From JAWLFI01 sp041685645 (GTDB taxonomy: Bacteria > Bacteroidota > Bacteroidia > Chitinophagales > Saprospiraceae): a stretch of DNA of 8,262 nucleotides. Location: positions 1 to 8,262 of the forward strand of contig JAWLFI010000120.1 of assembly GCA_041685645.1 (NCBI GenBank). The letters are read 5' to 3'. The notes below the pieces were generated by a model. The model made no database searches. It saw only the letters and a list, made by a program, of their open reading frames with translations, and was not told the DNA's origin. The position numbers were made by a program, and so were the translations under genes. Each line of letters opens with the position of its first letter. The stretch's first letter is position 1. Below are positions 1 to 5,958 of this stretch, in pieces.

Positions 1-740
1 TCGTAATCAAACTCATCCAGGTAATTGGTCTGTACATCATTCATCACGCCAATATTTCGGTCTTCCACATCCTGAACGCTTCCGTATTTTTGAAACATGG
101 AGTAGTCAGCAGCCAGTGCTATTTCCACTTCCAGACAAGGATTGTTTTCCATTTCAGACTGACCTTCCGGATTTCTTTTTTCTGCGTGGATATGGTGTTC
201 GGCCGTCACCCCGCAACTACCTGTTGTCGTATCTAAGACGTCCTTGCTAAAATATACAATATGTTGTTCACTCCGGGCTGAAGTAAGGTGAAATCGCAAG
301 GGTTCAACGAAAATGCGCTCCCCTTCATCGCTAGACCAACTGCCATACAGAAAGTCCTGATTCAGCGTCAATCCTACCCTTTCCCCCGCATGGGTAAACC
401 CATCTGTCGGAATGGCAGGAGAAGTGGTCGTAACACCTTCGGCTGTTCGGGCAGCATACTGTGGGCTCAGCAAGCCATTTTTTGCTAAATCCAGCGTGTA
501 GGTAACACCATCAAAATCTAATGTCAGTTCAGTTTCTCCCCTCTGCTTGAGATCCGCAATATTAGAGGAGAGGTCTACGTTTTTTACTTCGTACGAAGAA
601 AACGTCTGTGTCAGATCAGACGAATTTGAGTGCTCAATTAGATCGGCGGACTGGATTTTTGTCTGAGCAGAAACAATTGAATATCCCATGTTTCCCAAGA
701 GAAACAGGGTGACATAAAGTAGTTGTAGGCTTGTTTTCAT
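1..740 (-). CDS. Secreted reprolysin-like (M12-type) zinc metallopeptidase, N-terminal part, cut by the window edge
   Basis: Reading the minus strand from the ATG at 740 gives 246 uninterrupted residues running off the left edge, so the C-terminus is missing. Residues 1-25 form a signal peptide (MKTSLQ, hydrophobic core, cleavage at VSA|Q26). Residues ~26-200 look like a propeptide, with a single Cys in SCGV (C176) that could act as a cysteine switch. At ~204-240 the sequence EIALAADYSMFQKYGSV followed by GVMNDVQTNY matches, from memory, the start of the catalytic domain of Bacteroidota reprolysin-like peptidases. The HExxH zinc site would lie further on, outside the window, so activity cannot be confirmed. 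Such proteins are commonly exported by the type IX system through a C-terminal sorting domain, which also cannot be seen here. The start is chosen because it immediately precedes the signal peptide. The gene is divergent from the one at 882. Confidence 0.8.
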   Translation of the reverse strand, partial: MKTSLQLLYVTLFLLGNMGYSIVSAQTKIQSADLIEHSNSSDLTQTFSSYEVKNVDLSSNIADLKQRGETELTLDFDGVTYTLDLAKNGLLSPQYAARTAEGVTTTSPAIPTDGFTHAGERVGLTLNQDFLYGSWSSDEGERIFVEPLRFHLTSARSEQHIVYFSKDVLDTTTGSCGVTAEHHIHAEKRNPEGQSEMENNPCLEVEIALAADYSMFQKYGSVQDVEDRNIGVMNDVQTNYLDEFDY

Positions 741-785
741 AGGTGTTTTCAGCTTGGGGTTAAGGTTGTAGTGTGTGTTGAAGAC

Positions 786-815
786 TTGCTTTTTATAACA
801 AGTTTTTCATTTTTG
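786..815 (+). promoter_or_regulatory. Possible Bacteroidota-type promoter for the beta-barrel gene
   Basis: TTG at 786-788, a 19-nt spacer, then CATTTTTG at 808-815, one base off the TAnnTTTG -7 consensus of Bacteroidota. It would start transcription near 819, leaving a ~60-nt leader before the ATG at 882. A second partial match, TATAATTG at 861-868, lacks a -33 partner. No clear CAAAnnTA (minus-strand -7 box) was found for the divergent peptidase gene. Confidence 0.3.
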
Positions 816-881
816 AACTACAATAACGCAACTTTTATTATATTATCAAAAGGCTTACCGTATAATTGTGAAAAATAGAAT

Positions 882-1514
882 ATGAAATACATTATAGACT
901 ATCAGTGGCATCTCATCTTAAGCATTGCTTTTCTTTTTCTCTGCACAAGCCTGGAAGCACAAAAATCCAGAGTGCCTGCAGAGAGAAACAGAACAGAACG
1001 AGAAACTCAGCAAAACCAGCAACGAGAAGAGCCTTCGGAAAATATTATGGACAAGTTGTGGTTTGGCGGTTCAGTGAATCTCTTTTGGGTAAATCAAAGA
1101 AGTTACTCTCAATTTTTATTTGGTCTGGCTCCTATGGTTGGTTACAAGGTCACCGACAATCTCAGTTTTGGTCCCCGCATTGAGATCCAATACACTTCCT
1201 TCAAGATTCAAACGGGGCCAAATAGCGCAGAAACACTGAATAACTTCAACTTTGGCGGATTTGGTTTCGGGCGATATAAATTCTTTCGCAAATTTTTTGT
1301 GCACGTAGAATCAGGAATTACTACTCAGCCATTTATTCGCACCAACTCAGCGGGCAATCCCGAGTTTGTTCGCGAATTGCGGCAACCCGTTCTTGCTGGT
1401 TTGGGCTACTCGGAAGGGGGAGGAGAACTATATATTTTATACGACTTCAACGACCCTCAGAGAAATACTCGTTTCCCCATACAGTTCCGCTTTGGCCTCA
1501 ATTACAACTTTTGA
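882..1514 (+). CDS. Small outer-membrane beta-barrel protein, function unknown
   Basis: A 210-residue protein with an N-terminal signal peptide (hydrophobic LILSIAFLFLCTSLEA, cleavage before Q27). Residues ~29-55 are a charged Arg/Glu/Gln-rich linker. From ~58 to the end there are alternating aromatic and polar stretches typical of transmembrane beta strands (LWFGGSVNLFWV, LSFGPRIEIQYTSF, GGFGFGRYKFF, VHVESGITTQPFI, ELYILYDF), ending in QFRFGLNYNF with a terminal Phe, a usual outer-membrane barrel end. About 155 residues of barrel would suit eight strands. This places it in the general outer-membrane beta-barrel (OmpA/OmpW-like size) group, but I recognise no specific family or ligand. The signal peptide begins directly after this ATG, which supports the start. 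It stands alone: a separate promoter and riboswitch lie between it and the next gene, so co-transcription with the thiamine unit is not needed. Confidence 0.75.
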   Translation: MKYIIDYQWHLILSIAFLFLCTSLEAQKSRVPAERNRTERETQQNQQREEPSENIMDKLWFGGSVNLFWVNQRSYSQFLFGLAPMVGYKVTDNLSFGPRIEIQYTSFKIQTGPNSAETLNNFNFGGFGFGRYKFFRKFFVHVESGITTQPFIRTNSAGNPEFVRELRQPVLAGLGYSEGGGELYILYDFNDPQRNTRFPIQFRFGLNYNF

Positions 1515-1551
1515 TTTCCACACACAATCATTCCTTCTATTCTCTAAGAGA

Positions 1552-1583
1552 TTTGGTTTATCCAGATTCAAGCACTAAATTTG
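1552..1583 (+). promoter_or_regulatory. Promoter of the TPP-riboswitch transcript
   Basis: TTTG at 1552-1555, a 20-nt spacer, and TAAATTTG at 1576-1583. This matches the Bacteroidota TTTG / TAnnTTTG housekeeping promoter at every conserved position. The expected start site, about 4-7 nt past the -7 box, falls at ~1587-1590, just before the riboswitch P1 helix at 1591. The agreement of spacing, consensus and position makes this the best-supported promoter in the window. Confidence 0.75.
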
Positions 1584-1590
1584 CATCATC

Positions 1591-1666
1591 TCACAGGGGT
1601 GCCTGATATAGGCTGAGATCATACCCATTGAACCTGAAACAGGATAATGCCTGCGCAGGAACGTGA
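1591..1666 (+). promoter_or_regulatory. TPP riboswitch (THI element)
   Basis: The stretch carries the diagnostic conserved boxes of the thiamine pyrophosphate aptamer in order: AGGGGTGC (1595-1602), GGCTGAGATCATACCC (1611-1625), GAACCTGAAACAGGATAATG (1630-1649), then CCTGCGCAGGAACGTGA. CTGAGA binds the pyrimidine ring, and the GGATAATGCC region helps form the pyrophosphate sensor in known structures. A short P1 helix can form from TCAC at 1591-1594 and GTGA at 1663-1666. It sits 65 nt ahead of the TonB receptor gene and should repress the receptor and the following lipoprotein when TPP is plentiful. Confidence 0.96.
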
Positions 1667-1689
1667 AGTTTTATCATTGTAAATAATGT

Positions 1690-1712
1690 CAAAAACTTGC
1701 CTCTGGTTTTTG
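1690..1712 (+). terminator. Candidate riboswitch expression-platform hairpin
   Basis: CAAAAAC at 1690-1696 pairs perfectly with GTTTTTG at 1706-1712 around a 9-nt loop, followed by TTCTAAAT. The left arm can instead pair with AAGTTTT at 1666-1672, directly against the 3' side of the riboswitch P1 helix, giving two exclusive folds as in a terminator/antiterminator switch. The stem is A/U-rich and the U-tract is poor, so it may be a weak terminator or merely change folding around the start codon 20 nt downstream. Confidence 0.4.
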
Positions 1713-1731
1713 TTCTAAATATCACTAGAAC

Positions 1732-4044
1732 ATGAACACACCAATTGTTTTCTCTCTTCTCTTCATCGCATTATTTACCACTAGCCAATTATTTGCACAG
1801 CATCGGGTCCAGGGCACTGTAACTGACAGCAGTGGACAAGCCATGGCAGGTGCACATCTCCAATTCACCGATCTGAACAAAGGAACTTTTACCAATAGTG
1901 AAGGAGAGTTCTCCTTCTCTGATGTCCCCGGTGGAAAATACACACTTCAGGTGACTTATTTGGGCTTTCGATCGCAAAAGAAGACGATATCAGTACTTCC
2001 CACGGGCAGCAATGTCATCTCTATCCAACTAACACCAGAACCGCAAAGTACAGAAACGGCTCTCATCACGGCGGTGCGAGCAGCTGAAACAGATCCCGTT
2101 TCGCAAGTTACGAGATCAAAAGATGAAATCGAAGCGGTTTACACCGGACAGGATGGAGCCTTTTTACTCGAGCGCCTGTCTCCTTCAATTGTGAGTTATT
2201 CGGAATCGGGAACGAATCTCTCCAACTACGGCCAAATGCGTCTCAGGGGCATAGACCAAACGAGGATTAATATTACACTAAATGGGGTGCCGCTCAACGA
2301 TATGATTGACCAGGGGGTTTTCTTTTCCAACTTTTCTGATTTTGGGAATAGTCTGGAGTCGGTCCAAATTCAAAGAGGTGTAGGTACCTCCACCAATGGA
2401 GTGTCGAGTTATGCCGGTTCAGTCAATTTCGAATCTCTCAATCTCGAAGACTCCGACCCCCGGGCTGAAGTGCAGCTTACCGGCGGTTCATTCAATACCC
2501 AAAGGGCTTCTGCTGAAGTCCAGACGGGGCGTCTGAAAAACAATACGGCTTTCTACACTCGCTTCACCAAGACGAATTCCGATGGATATAGATACAATAG
2601 CGGCACCTCATCCTACTCCTTCTTCCTGTCCGGCGCCTGGTTTCACAAAAAACATACGCTTAAATTTACCGGCTTTTTAGGTCGATCAAAAAATCAGTTA
2701 GCCTATTTGCCCGTGGCATTGTCCGACATTCAGGATGACCCCAAAACCAATTATGTGTCTCCCAATGATGAGGACGACTTTGGACAGTGGATGACTCAAT
2801 TGCAACACCAATATTCTATCAATGATAAGATCCAGTGGTCCAATACCCTGTATTACGCTGGAGCGGGAGGACATTTTCCGGCCGGCTTCCCCGATGAGGA
2901 CGGCAACTTCACTCAAATTGACTACCCATTATATAACGATCATTTTGGAGCTATGTCTAATTTGAGCGGGCGATCTTCTAATTACAATTTTCGATGGAAT
3001 GTAGGTGTTCATGCCTACACCTTCCTTCGAACGAATGAAGAGGCCTTTGTGCCCAATTACACAGAGCCGTATTACCGGGATCAGTCACAAAAAGATGAGA
3101 TCGCCGCCTTTGCCAAATTAGAGCAAAAATGGAATCGATGGAGAATTTTTGCAGATGCTCAGCTGCGATCGGTACGTCTCGGTCTGGAGGCTGATGAGGA
3201 TTTTTTAGGGATGCCGACCTCCATTCCCCAACGGGATTGGTTGTTTTTTAATCCCAAAGTCGGAATTTCTTACAGATTGGCCAAGGCAACTCAACTTTAT
3301 GCCTCTCTGGGGCGTACGGGAAGAGAGCCCACGAGATTCGATATCCTGGGATCTACTCAAATCAATGACTCCAATTTAGAGCTGGTGAAAGACCAGGAAA
3401 GTGTAAAGGCAGAATACGTCAATGACCTCGAGTTGGGCTATCGATATCGCAGCTCAAGATTGCAGTATCAAATCAATGCCTTTTACATGCAATTTGAAAA
3501 TGAAATCGCTCCCATTGGGGCATTTATACCGGAAGGATTTGTTCAGATATATGAAAATCAGGAACAAAGTCGCCGCTATGGGGTAGAGTTGGATTTTTTG
3601 TGGAATATCTCCTCTCAATGGAAGTGGAGAGGAAATGCCACCTGGATGCAAGCTGAAATTAGTCAATATACCGATGCATCGACCGATAGAACATTCGAAA
3701 ATGTCACCCCAATCCTGAGCCCGGAATGGAATGTGCAAAATACTTTGAGTTTTCATCCCCGGGAGAACATCAGCGTGGGAGCCAGAGTGCGATATTTGGG
3801 GGAACAATTTATGGAATTGACGAACGACGAAAACTTAATCGTGCCCTCATCCTGGGTGTCTGATTTCTTCGTCGAATACCAATTCACCTCCTTCCTTCGC
3901 GCCAATATTCAGGTGAATAATATTTTTGATGAATTGTATTACACCTACGGCGCTCCAGTCACCGGAGCTCAAGGAATGACAGAACCCGGGTACTTTGTTC
4001 AACCGCCCCGACATGTTTACGCCACTCTACACTTCATTTTTTAA
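1732..4044 (+). CDS. TonB-dependent outer-membrane receptor, predicted for thiamine or a thiamine precursor
   Basis: A 770-residue protein. Residues 1-22 are a signal peptide (LFA|Q23). Residues ~24-102 form a carboxypeptidase-regulatory-like beta-sandwich (VQGTVTDSSGQAMAGAHLQF ... GTFTNSEGEFSF ... YTLQVTYLGF), common on Bacteroidota receptors. The plug domain spans ~125-235 with the usual signatures MRLRGIDQTRINITLNGVPL (~169-188) and LESVQIQRGVGTSTNG (~208-223). The remainder is a 22-strand-type barrel with many aromatic strands, ending in HVYATLHFIF with a terminal Phe. Size is normal for the family and no frameshift is seen. It imports a substrate across the outer membrane using TonB energy. 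The ligand is inferred only from context: a TPP riboswitch upstream and a THI5-like binding protein 12 nt downstream. The start is followed at once by the signal peptide. Confidence 0.92.
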   Translation: MNTPIVFSLLFIALFTTSQLFAQHRVQGTVTDSSGQAMAGAHLQFTDLNKGTFTNSEGEFSFSDVPGGKYTLQVTYLGFRSQKKTISVLPTGSNVISIQLTPEPQSTETALITAVRAAETDPVSQVTRSKDEIEAVYTGQDGAFLLERLSPSIVSYSESGTNLSNYGQMRLRGIDQTRINITLNGVPLNDMIDQGVFFSNFSDFGNSLESVQIQRGVGTSTNGVSSYAGSVNFESLNLEDSDPRAEVQLTGGSFNTQRASAEVQTGRLKNNTAFYTRFTKTNSDGYRYNSGTSSYSFFLSGAWFHKKHTLKFTGFLGRSKNQLAYLPVALSDIQDDPKTNYVSPNDEDDFGQWMTQLQHQYSINDKIQWSNTLYYAGAGGHFPAGFPDEDGNFTQIDYPLYNDHFGAMSNLSGRSSNYNFRWNVGVHAYTFLRTNEEAFVPNYTEPYYRDQSQKDEIAAFAKLEQKWNRWRIFADAQLRSVRLGLEADEDFLGMPTSIPQRDWLFFNPKVGISYRLAKATQLYASLGRTGREPTRFDILGSTQINDSNLELVKDQESVKAEYVNDLELGYRYRSSRLQYQINAFYMQFENEIAPIGAFIPEGFVQIYENQEQSRRYGVELDFLWNISSQWKWRGNATWMQAEISQYTDASTDRTFENVTPILSPEWNVQNTLSFHPRENISVGARVRYLGEQFMELTNDENLIVPSSWVSDFFVEYQFTSFLRANIQVNNIFDELYYTYGAPVTGAQGMTEPGYFVQPPRHVYATLHFIF

Positions 4045-4056
4045 AGCATAGAACTT

Positions 4057-5106
4057 ATGAAATTCTTCAATATCTCGCTAATGCTGTGCTGTATCATCCT
4101 TGGTTCGGCTTGTTCATCCGGTGAAAAGGATAACTCTCCCGCTGTGAGTCCTAGCCCGGACACTTTGGTTCTGGCCCTGGATTGGAGTCCCAACATTCTC
4201 CATGCGGGCATCTTTCTTGCATTGGAACAGCATACCTTTTCAGAGGCCGATCTGGTCGTTGAATGGTTTAGCCCCGAGCGGGACAACTACCAAAAAAAAC
4301 CCATTCAGCGTTTGGTGGATGGGGAGGTCGATCTTTGCATTGGCCCCTCTGAACATCTGATGTTTTATGGCTGGGGAGAAGAGAAAAATCAGCCGCAAGC
4401 ACTGGCGGTTGCGTCCTTACTATCGCAAGCGCAAAGTGCCTTTGTCAGCCACCGAAGTGCCGACATCAGCAGTCCGGCGGACTGGCCGGCTCATACTTAT
4501 ATAGGATATGATACTCCCTTAGAATCAGCTATTATTCAGTCCATGATACAAAATAGCGGAGGAGAAGGCACGATGGAAGTAGTTCAGCCCGGTCGCCTGC
4601 AGGTTTGGGATGCGTTTTTAGAACGAGAAGGGTCTGTAGCCTGGATTTTTTCGCACTGGGAAGGACAATTAGCGGCAACACAGGGCATAGATTTAGATTA
4701 TTTCTATCCGGCAGAATACGGCGTGCCTTATGGATATTCTTCTGTTCTCATGGCCCGTGCTCAAATATCAGAGCAGAAAGGAGAAGCAATACAAAGGTTC
4801 CTAGCGATTCTTTCAGCGACCTATTCTGAATTGGCGGCAAGTGAAAACATCCCTGAAATGGCTGAGCGACTTTGTTCTTTCATCGATCACCCCAACTTTT
4901 CAGACAAAGAGATGATTGCTGCCGCCTTGAGTGACATTCAAGCGGCTTTTTCAGTGGAAGTCGATATGGACTGGGGACAGATGCAAGAGAGGAGGTGGGC
5001 ATCGTATTTGGAATGGATGCGTGAGAATGACTTAGTTCCAAATCCTGTGGGGAGAGTCCCGCCTACGGACTGGTTCACCCATGAGTATTTACCGAAGGTG
5101 CGCTAG
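4057..5106 (+). CDS. NMT1/THI5-like substrate-binding lipoprotein, predicted thiamine-precursor binder
   Basis: A 349-residue protein. The N-terminus is a lipoprotein signal with the lipobox-like LGSAC (Cys19), followed by SSGEKDNSPA and a Pro/Ser linker. The mature domain resembles the NMT1/THI5 (ThiY-type) periplasmic-binding family: LALDWSPNILHAGIFLALEQ at ~38-57, LVDGEVDLCIGPSEHLM at ~86-102, AWIFSHWEGQLA at ~195-206 and EYGVPYGYSSVLMA at ~220-233. Known members bind thiamine pyrimidine compounds such as formylaminopyrimidine or HMP and normally feed an ABC permease. The His-Cys motifs of yeast Thi5 synthase are absent, so a binding role is more likely than a biosynthetic one. It follows the receptor gene by 12 nt, under the same riboswitch. 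No permease or ATPase gene follows. Its TAG stop lies inside the inverted repeat beginning at 5103. Confidence 0.85.
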   Translation: MKFFNISLMLCCIILGSACSSGEKDNSPAVSPSPDTLVLALDWSPNILHAGIFLALEQHTFSEADLVVEWFSPERDNYQKKPIQRLVDGEVDLCIGPSEHLMFYGWGEEKNQPQALAVASLLSQAQSAFVSHRSADISSPADWPAHTYIGYDTPLESAIIQSMIQNSGGEGTMEVVQPGRLQVWDAFLEREGSVAWIFSHWEGQLAATQGIDLDYFYPAEYGVPYGYSSVLMARAQISEQKGEAIQRFLAILSATYSELAASENIPEMAERLCSFIDHPNFSDKEMIAAALSDIQAAFSVEVDMDWGQMQERRWASYLEWMRENDLVPNPVGRVPPTDWFTHEYLPKVR

Positions 5107-5202
5107 CGTCATTACCACTAAATCCGTTACAGACCAAGTCTTGATCTTTTTGCTCATATCTGCGTCGACTTTTCTATACCTATTTAGTGGTAATGACACT
5201 AG
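5103..5202. repeat. 100-bp inverted-repeat element spanning both stop codons of a convergent gene pair
   Basis: GTCATTACCACTAAAT at 5108-5123 is the exact reverse complement of 5182-5197. Allowing the one mismatch at 5107/5198, the arms extend through a flanking CTAG on each side (5103-5106 and 5199-5202), giving 20 of 21 matching positions around a 58-nt loop. The stop codons of the lipoprotein gene (5104-5106) and of the kinase gene (5199-5201, minus) both lie in these CTAG sites. The structure fits either a small MITE-like insertion with a CTAG target duplication or a shared bidirectional terminator; CTAG being its own reverse complement makes the duplication ambiguous. The loop contains the repeat core listed at 5109-5155. 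Confidence 0.7.
5109..5155 (-). repeat. Dispersed repeat, copy A
   Basis: On the minus strand this 47-nt stretch aligns with 7880-7925 on the plus strand. The first 24 bases (5155 down to 5132) match at 23 positions, the last nine (TGGTAATGA) match fully, and the middle is diverged with one single-base indel. Copy A lies within the left arm and loop of the 5103-5202 inverted repeat. The core GACCAAGTCTTGATC (5132-5146) is itself nearly palindromic, with six of seven pairs. Confidence 0.65.
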
Positions 5203-5720
5203 TTGGAGTCCAGTGCCTGAAGTGCAGTGAGAGCCGTCTGATTTCGCGCTGAGTCCCTGCCCTGAACGACGGAATAACTGACTCCATCGCGATCTAAAGC
5301 CGACTGATAACGAGAAAAGAGCTCTTTTCGTGACTCCGGATGTTCTCGCAAGGGGTCAGCTATCCAGGGCAGGTCAGGTGCACACAATAAGTAATGATCC
5401 ACAGAAATTCGATCTCGCAAGCCCAATAGTTGTGGATGTACCCGACCAAAGCGCAGCTCACTCCAAATTTCCAGTACGTAATCCCAGGTATCTAAAAATG
5501 CCCATGGAGCATTCGGGAAATGGGATCGATTCAGATAATATGATTTTTCTTGTCCCGCAGCGATAGCCAGCAAATCAGATGCCCGATACGGGCGGGGAAG
5601 TTGGTTCAAATACGTTCGGGCATACTCAGATACCCTCCATCCGCCCAGCGCTTTCTGCAAATCTGCAGTTAATTGGGATTTTCCCGCACATTCCGGTCCT
5701 GTAATTACAATTGTTTTCAT
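5199..5720 (-). CDS. NadR-like P-loop nucleoside/vitamin kinase (AAA_28-type ATPase)
   Basis: A 173-residue cytosolic P-loop protein related to the kinase domain of NadR. Walker A is GPECAGKS at residues 8-15. SEYARTYL (31-38) matches the conserved EyaR element. The acidic stretch FLDTWDYVLEIWSELRFG (75-92) matches the NadR-type DTD..IW motif, though with a Trp at 79. LLCAPDLPWIADPLREHP (111-128) is the family's lid/substrate segment. Length fits the stand-alone kinase family. The reading frame is open to 5918, but the conserved fold begins exactly at the ATG at 5720 and the 66 upstream residues are low-quality translation of a GC-rich intergenic block, so I use 5720. In other Bacteroidota, relatives often accompany PnuC/PnuT-type vitamin transporters, and nicotinamide riboside or thiamine are possible substrates. 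Next to a thiamine unit, thiamine is a reasonable but unproven guess. It is convergent with that unit and not under its riboswitch. Confidence 0.85.
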   Translation of the reverse strand: MKTIVITGPECAGKSQLTADLQKALGGWRVSEYARTYLNQLPRPYRASDLLAIAAGQEKSYYLNRSHFPNAPWAFLDTWDYVLEIWSELRFGRVHPQLLGLRDRISVDHYLLCAPDLPWIADPLREHPESRKELFSRYQSALDRDGVSYSVVQGRDSARNQTALTALQALDSN

Positions 5721-5725
5721 CCTCA

Positions 5726-5733
5726 CAAATATA
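5726..5733 (-). promoter_or_regulatory. -7 box of the NadR-like kinase gene
   Basis: The minus strand reads TATATTTG, a full match to TAnnTTTG, only 5 nt before the ATG at 5720. No good TTTG lies at the usual 19-21 nt spacing; the nearest (plus-strand CAAA at 5748-5751) is 14 nt away. If used, transcription would start at or within one or two bases of the start codon, giving a leaderless message. Confidence 0.45.
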
Positions 5734-5758
5734 ACAGATTGAAGGCGCAAATAGTATT

Positions 5759-5893
5759 GCGTGAGCGGGCGGCAGGGCCGGAGCGCAGCGAACGGGTCCG
5801 AGGCAGAGGCGCGATATCGCGTCTCTGCGAGGACGGAACCCCGAAAGCACGCGACCCCGTCCCCGGGCGTCTGACGGGGACGGGGGCACGCCC
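5759..5893. repeat. GC-rich structured intergenic element
   Basis: This block between the kinase and atpC is much richer in G+C than its flanks and packed with palindromes. CCCCGTCCCC (5855-5864) pairs with GGGGACGGGG (5876-5885) around an 11-nt loop. A 26-bp palindrome at 5803-5828, centred on GCGATATCGC, has a single non-Watson-Crick pair (G5809/T5822), and GTCC (5796-5799) can pair outside it with GGAC (5831-5834). On the minus strand the block starts GGGCGTGCCC and ends GCTCACGC. From memory this resembles a recurrent class of Bacteroidota intergenic elements with similar ends, but I could not verify the family. It starts directly after the atp terminator U-tract. No coding function is apparent. 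Confidence 0.55.
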
Positions 5894-5932
5894 AAAAAAA
5901 TAAAAAAAAGGGACCCATATGGAATCCCTTTT
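5894..5932 (-). terminator. Intrinsic terminator of the atpD-atpC unit
   Basis: On the minus strand AAAAGGGA (5932-5925) pairs with TCCCTTTT (5913-5906) around an 11-nt loop containing the palindrome CCATATGG. It is followed by a long T-rich run of eight T, one A and seven T (5909 to 5894). It begins 26 nt past the atpC stop codon, in the right orientation to end transcription of both ATP synthase genes. Confidence 0.85.
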
Positions 5933-5958
5933 GAAAATATATAAAAGATTGTTGTTGC

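Noticed and set aside
288..488. A 66-codon plus-strand open frame at the left end.
   Set aside because: It is a shadow of the peptidase coding frame on the minus strand, which is unbroken from 740 to 1 and has a signal peptide and family motifs.
783..807. ACTTG ... CAAGT inverted repeat in the divergent promoter region.
   Set aside because: Only 5 bp per arm in AT-rich sequence; too short to support an operator call.
3454..3807. A 117-codon minus-strand open frame inside the TonB receptor gene.
   Set aside because: It is antisense to a clear barrel domain, with no plausible start signal or recognisable protein feature.
5721..5918. A 66-residue N-terminal extension of the NadR-like kinase (open frame from 5918).
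   Set aside because: It translates the GC-rich repeat block into Arg/Pro/Ala-rich sequence with no family match, while the conserved P-loop fold begins at the ATG at 5720, which also follows a -7 box.
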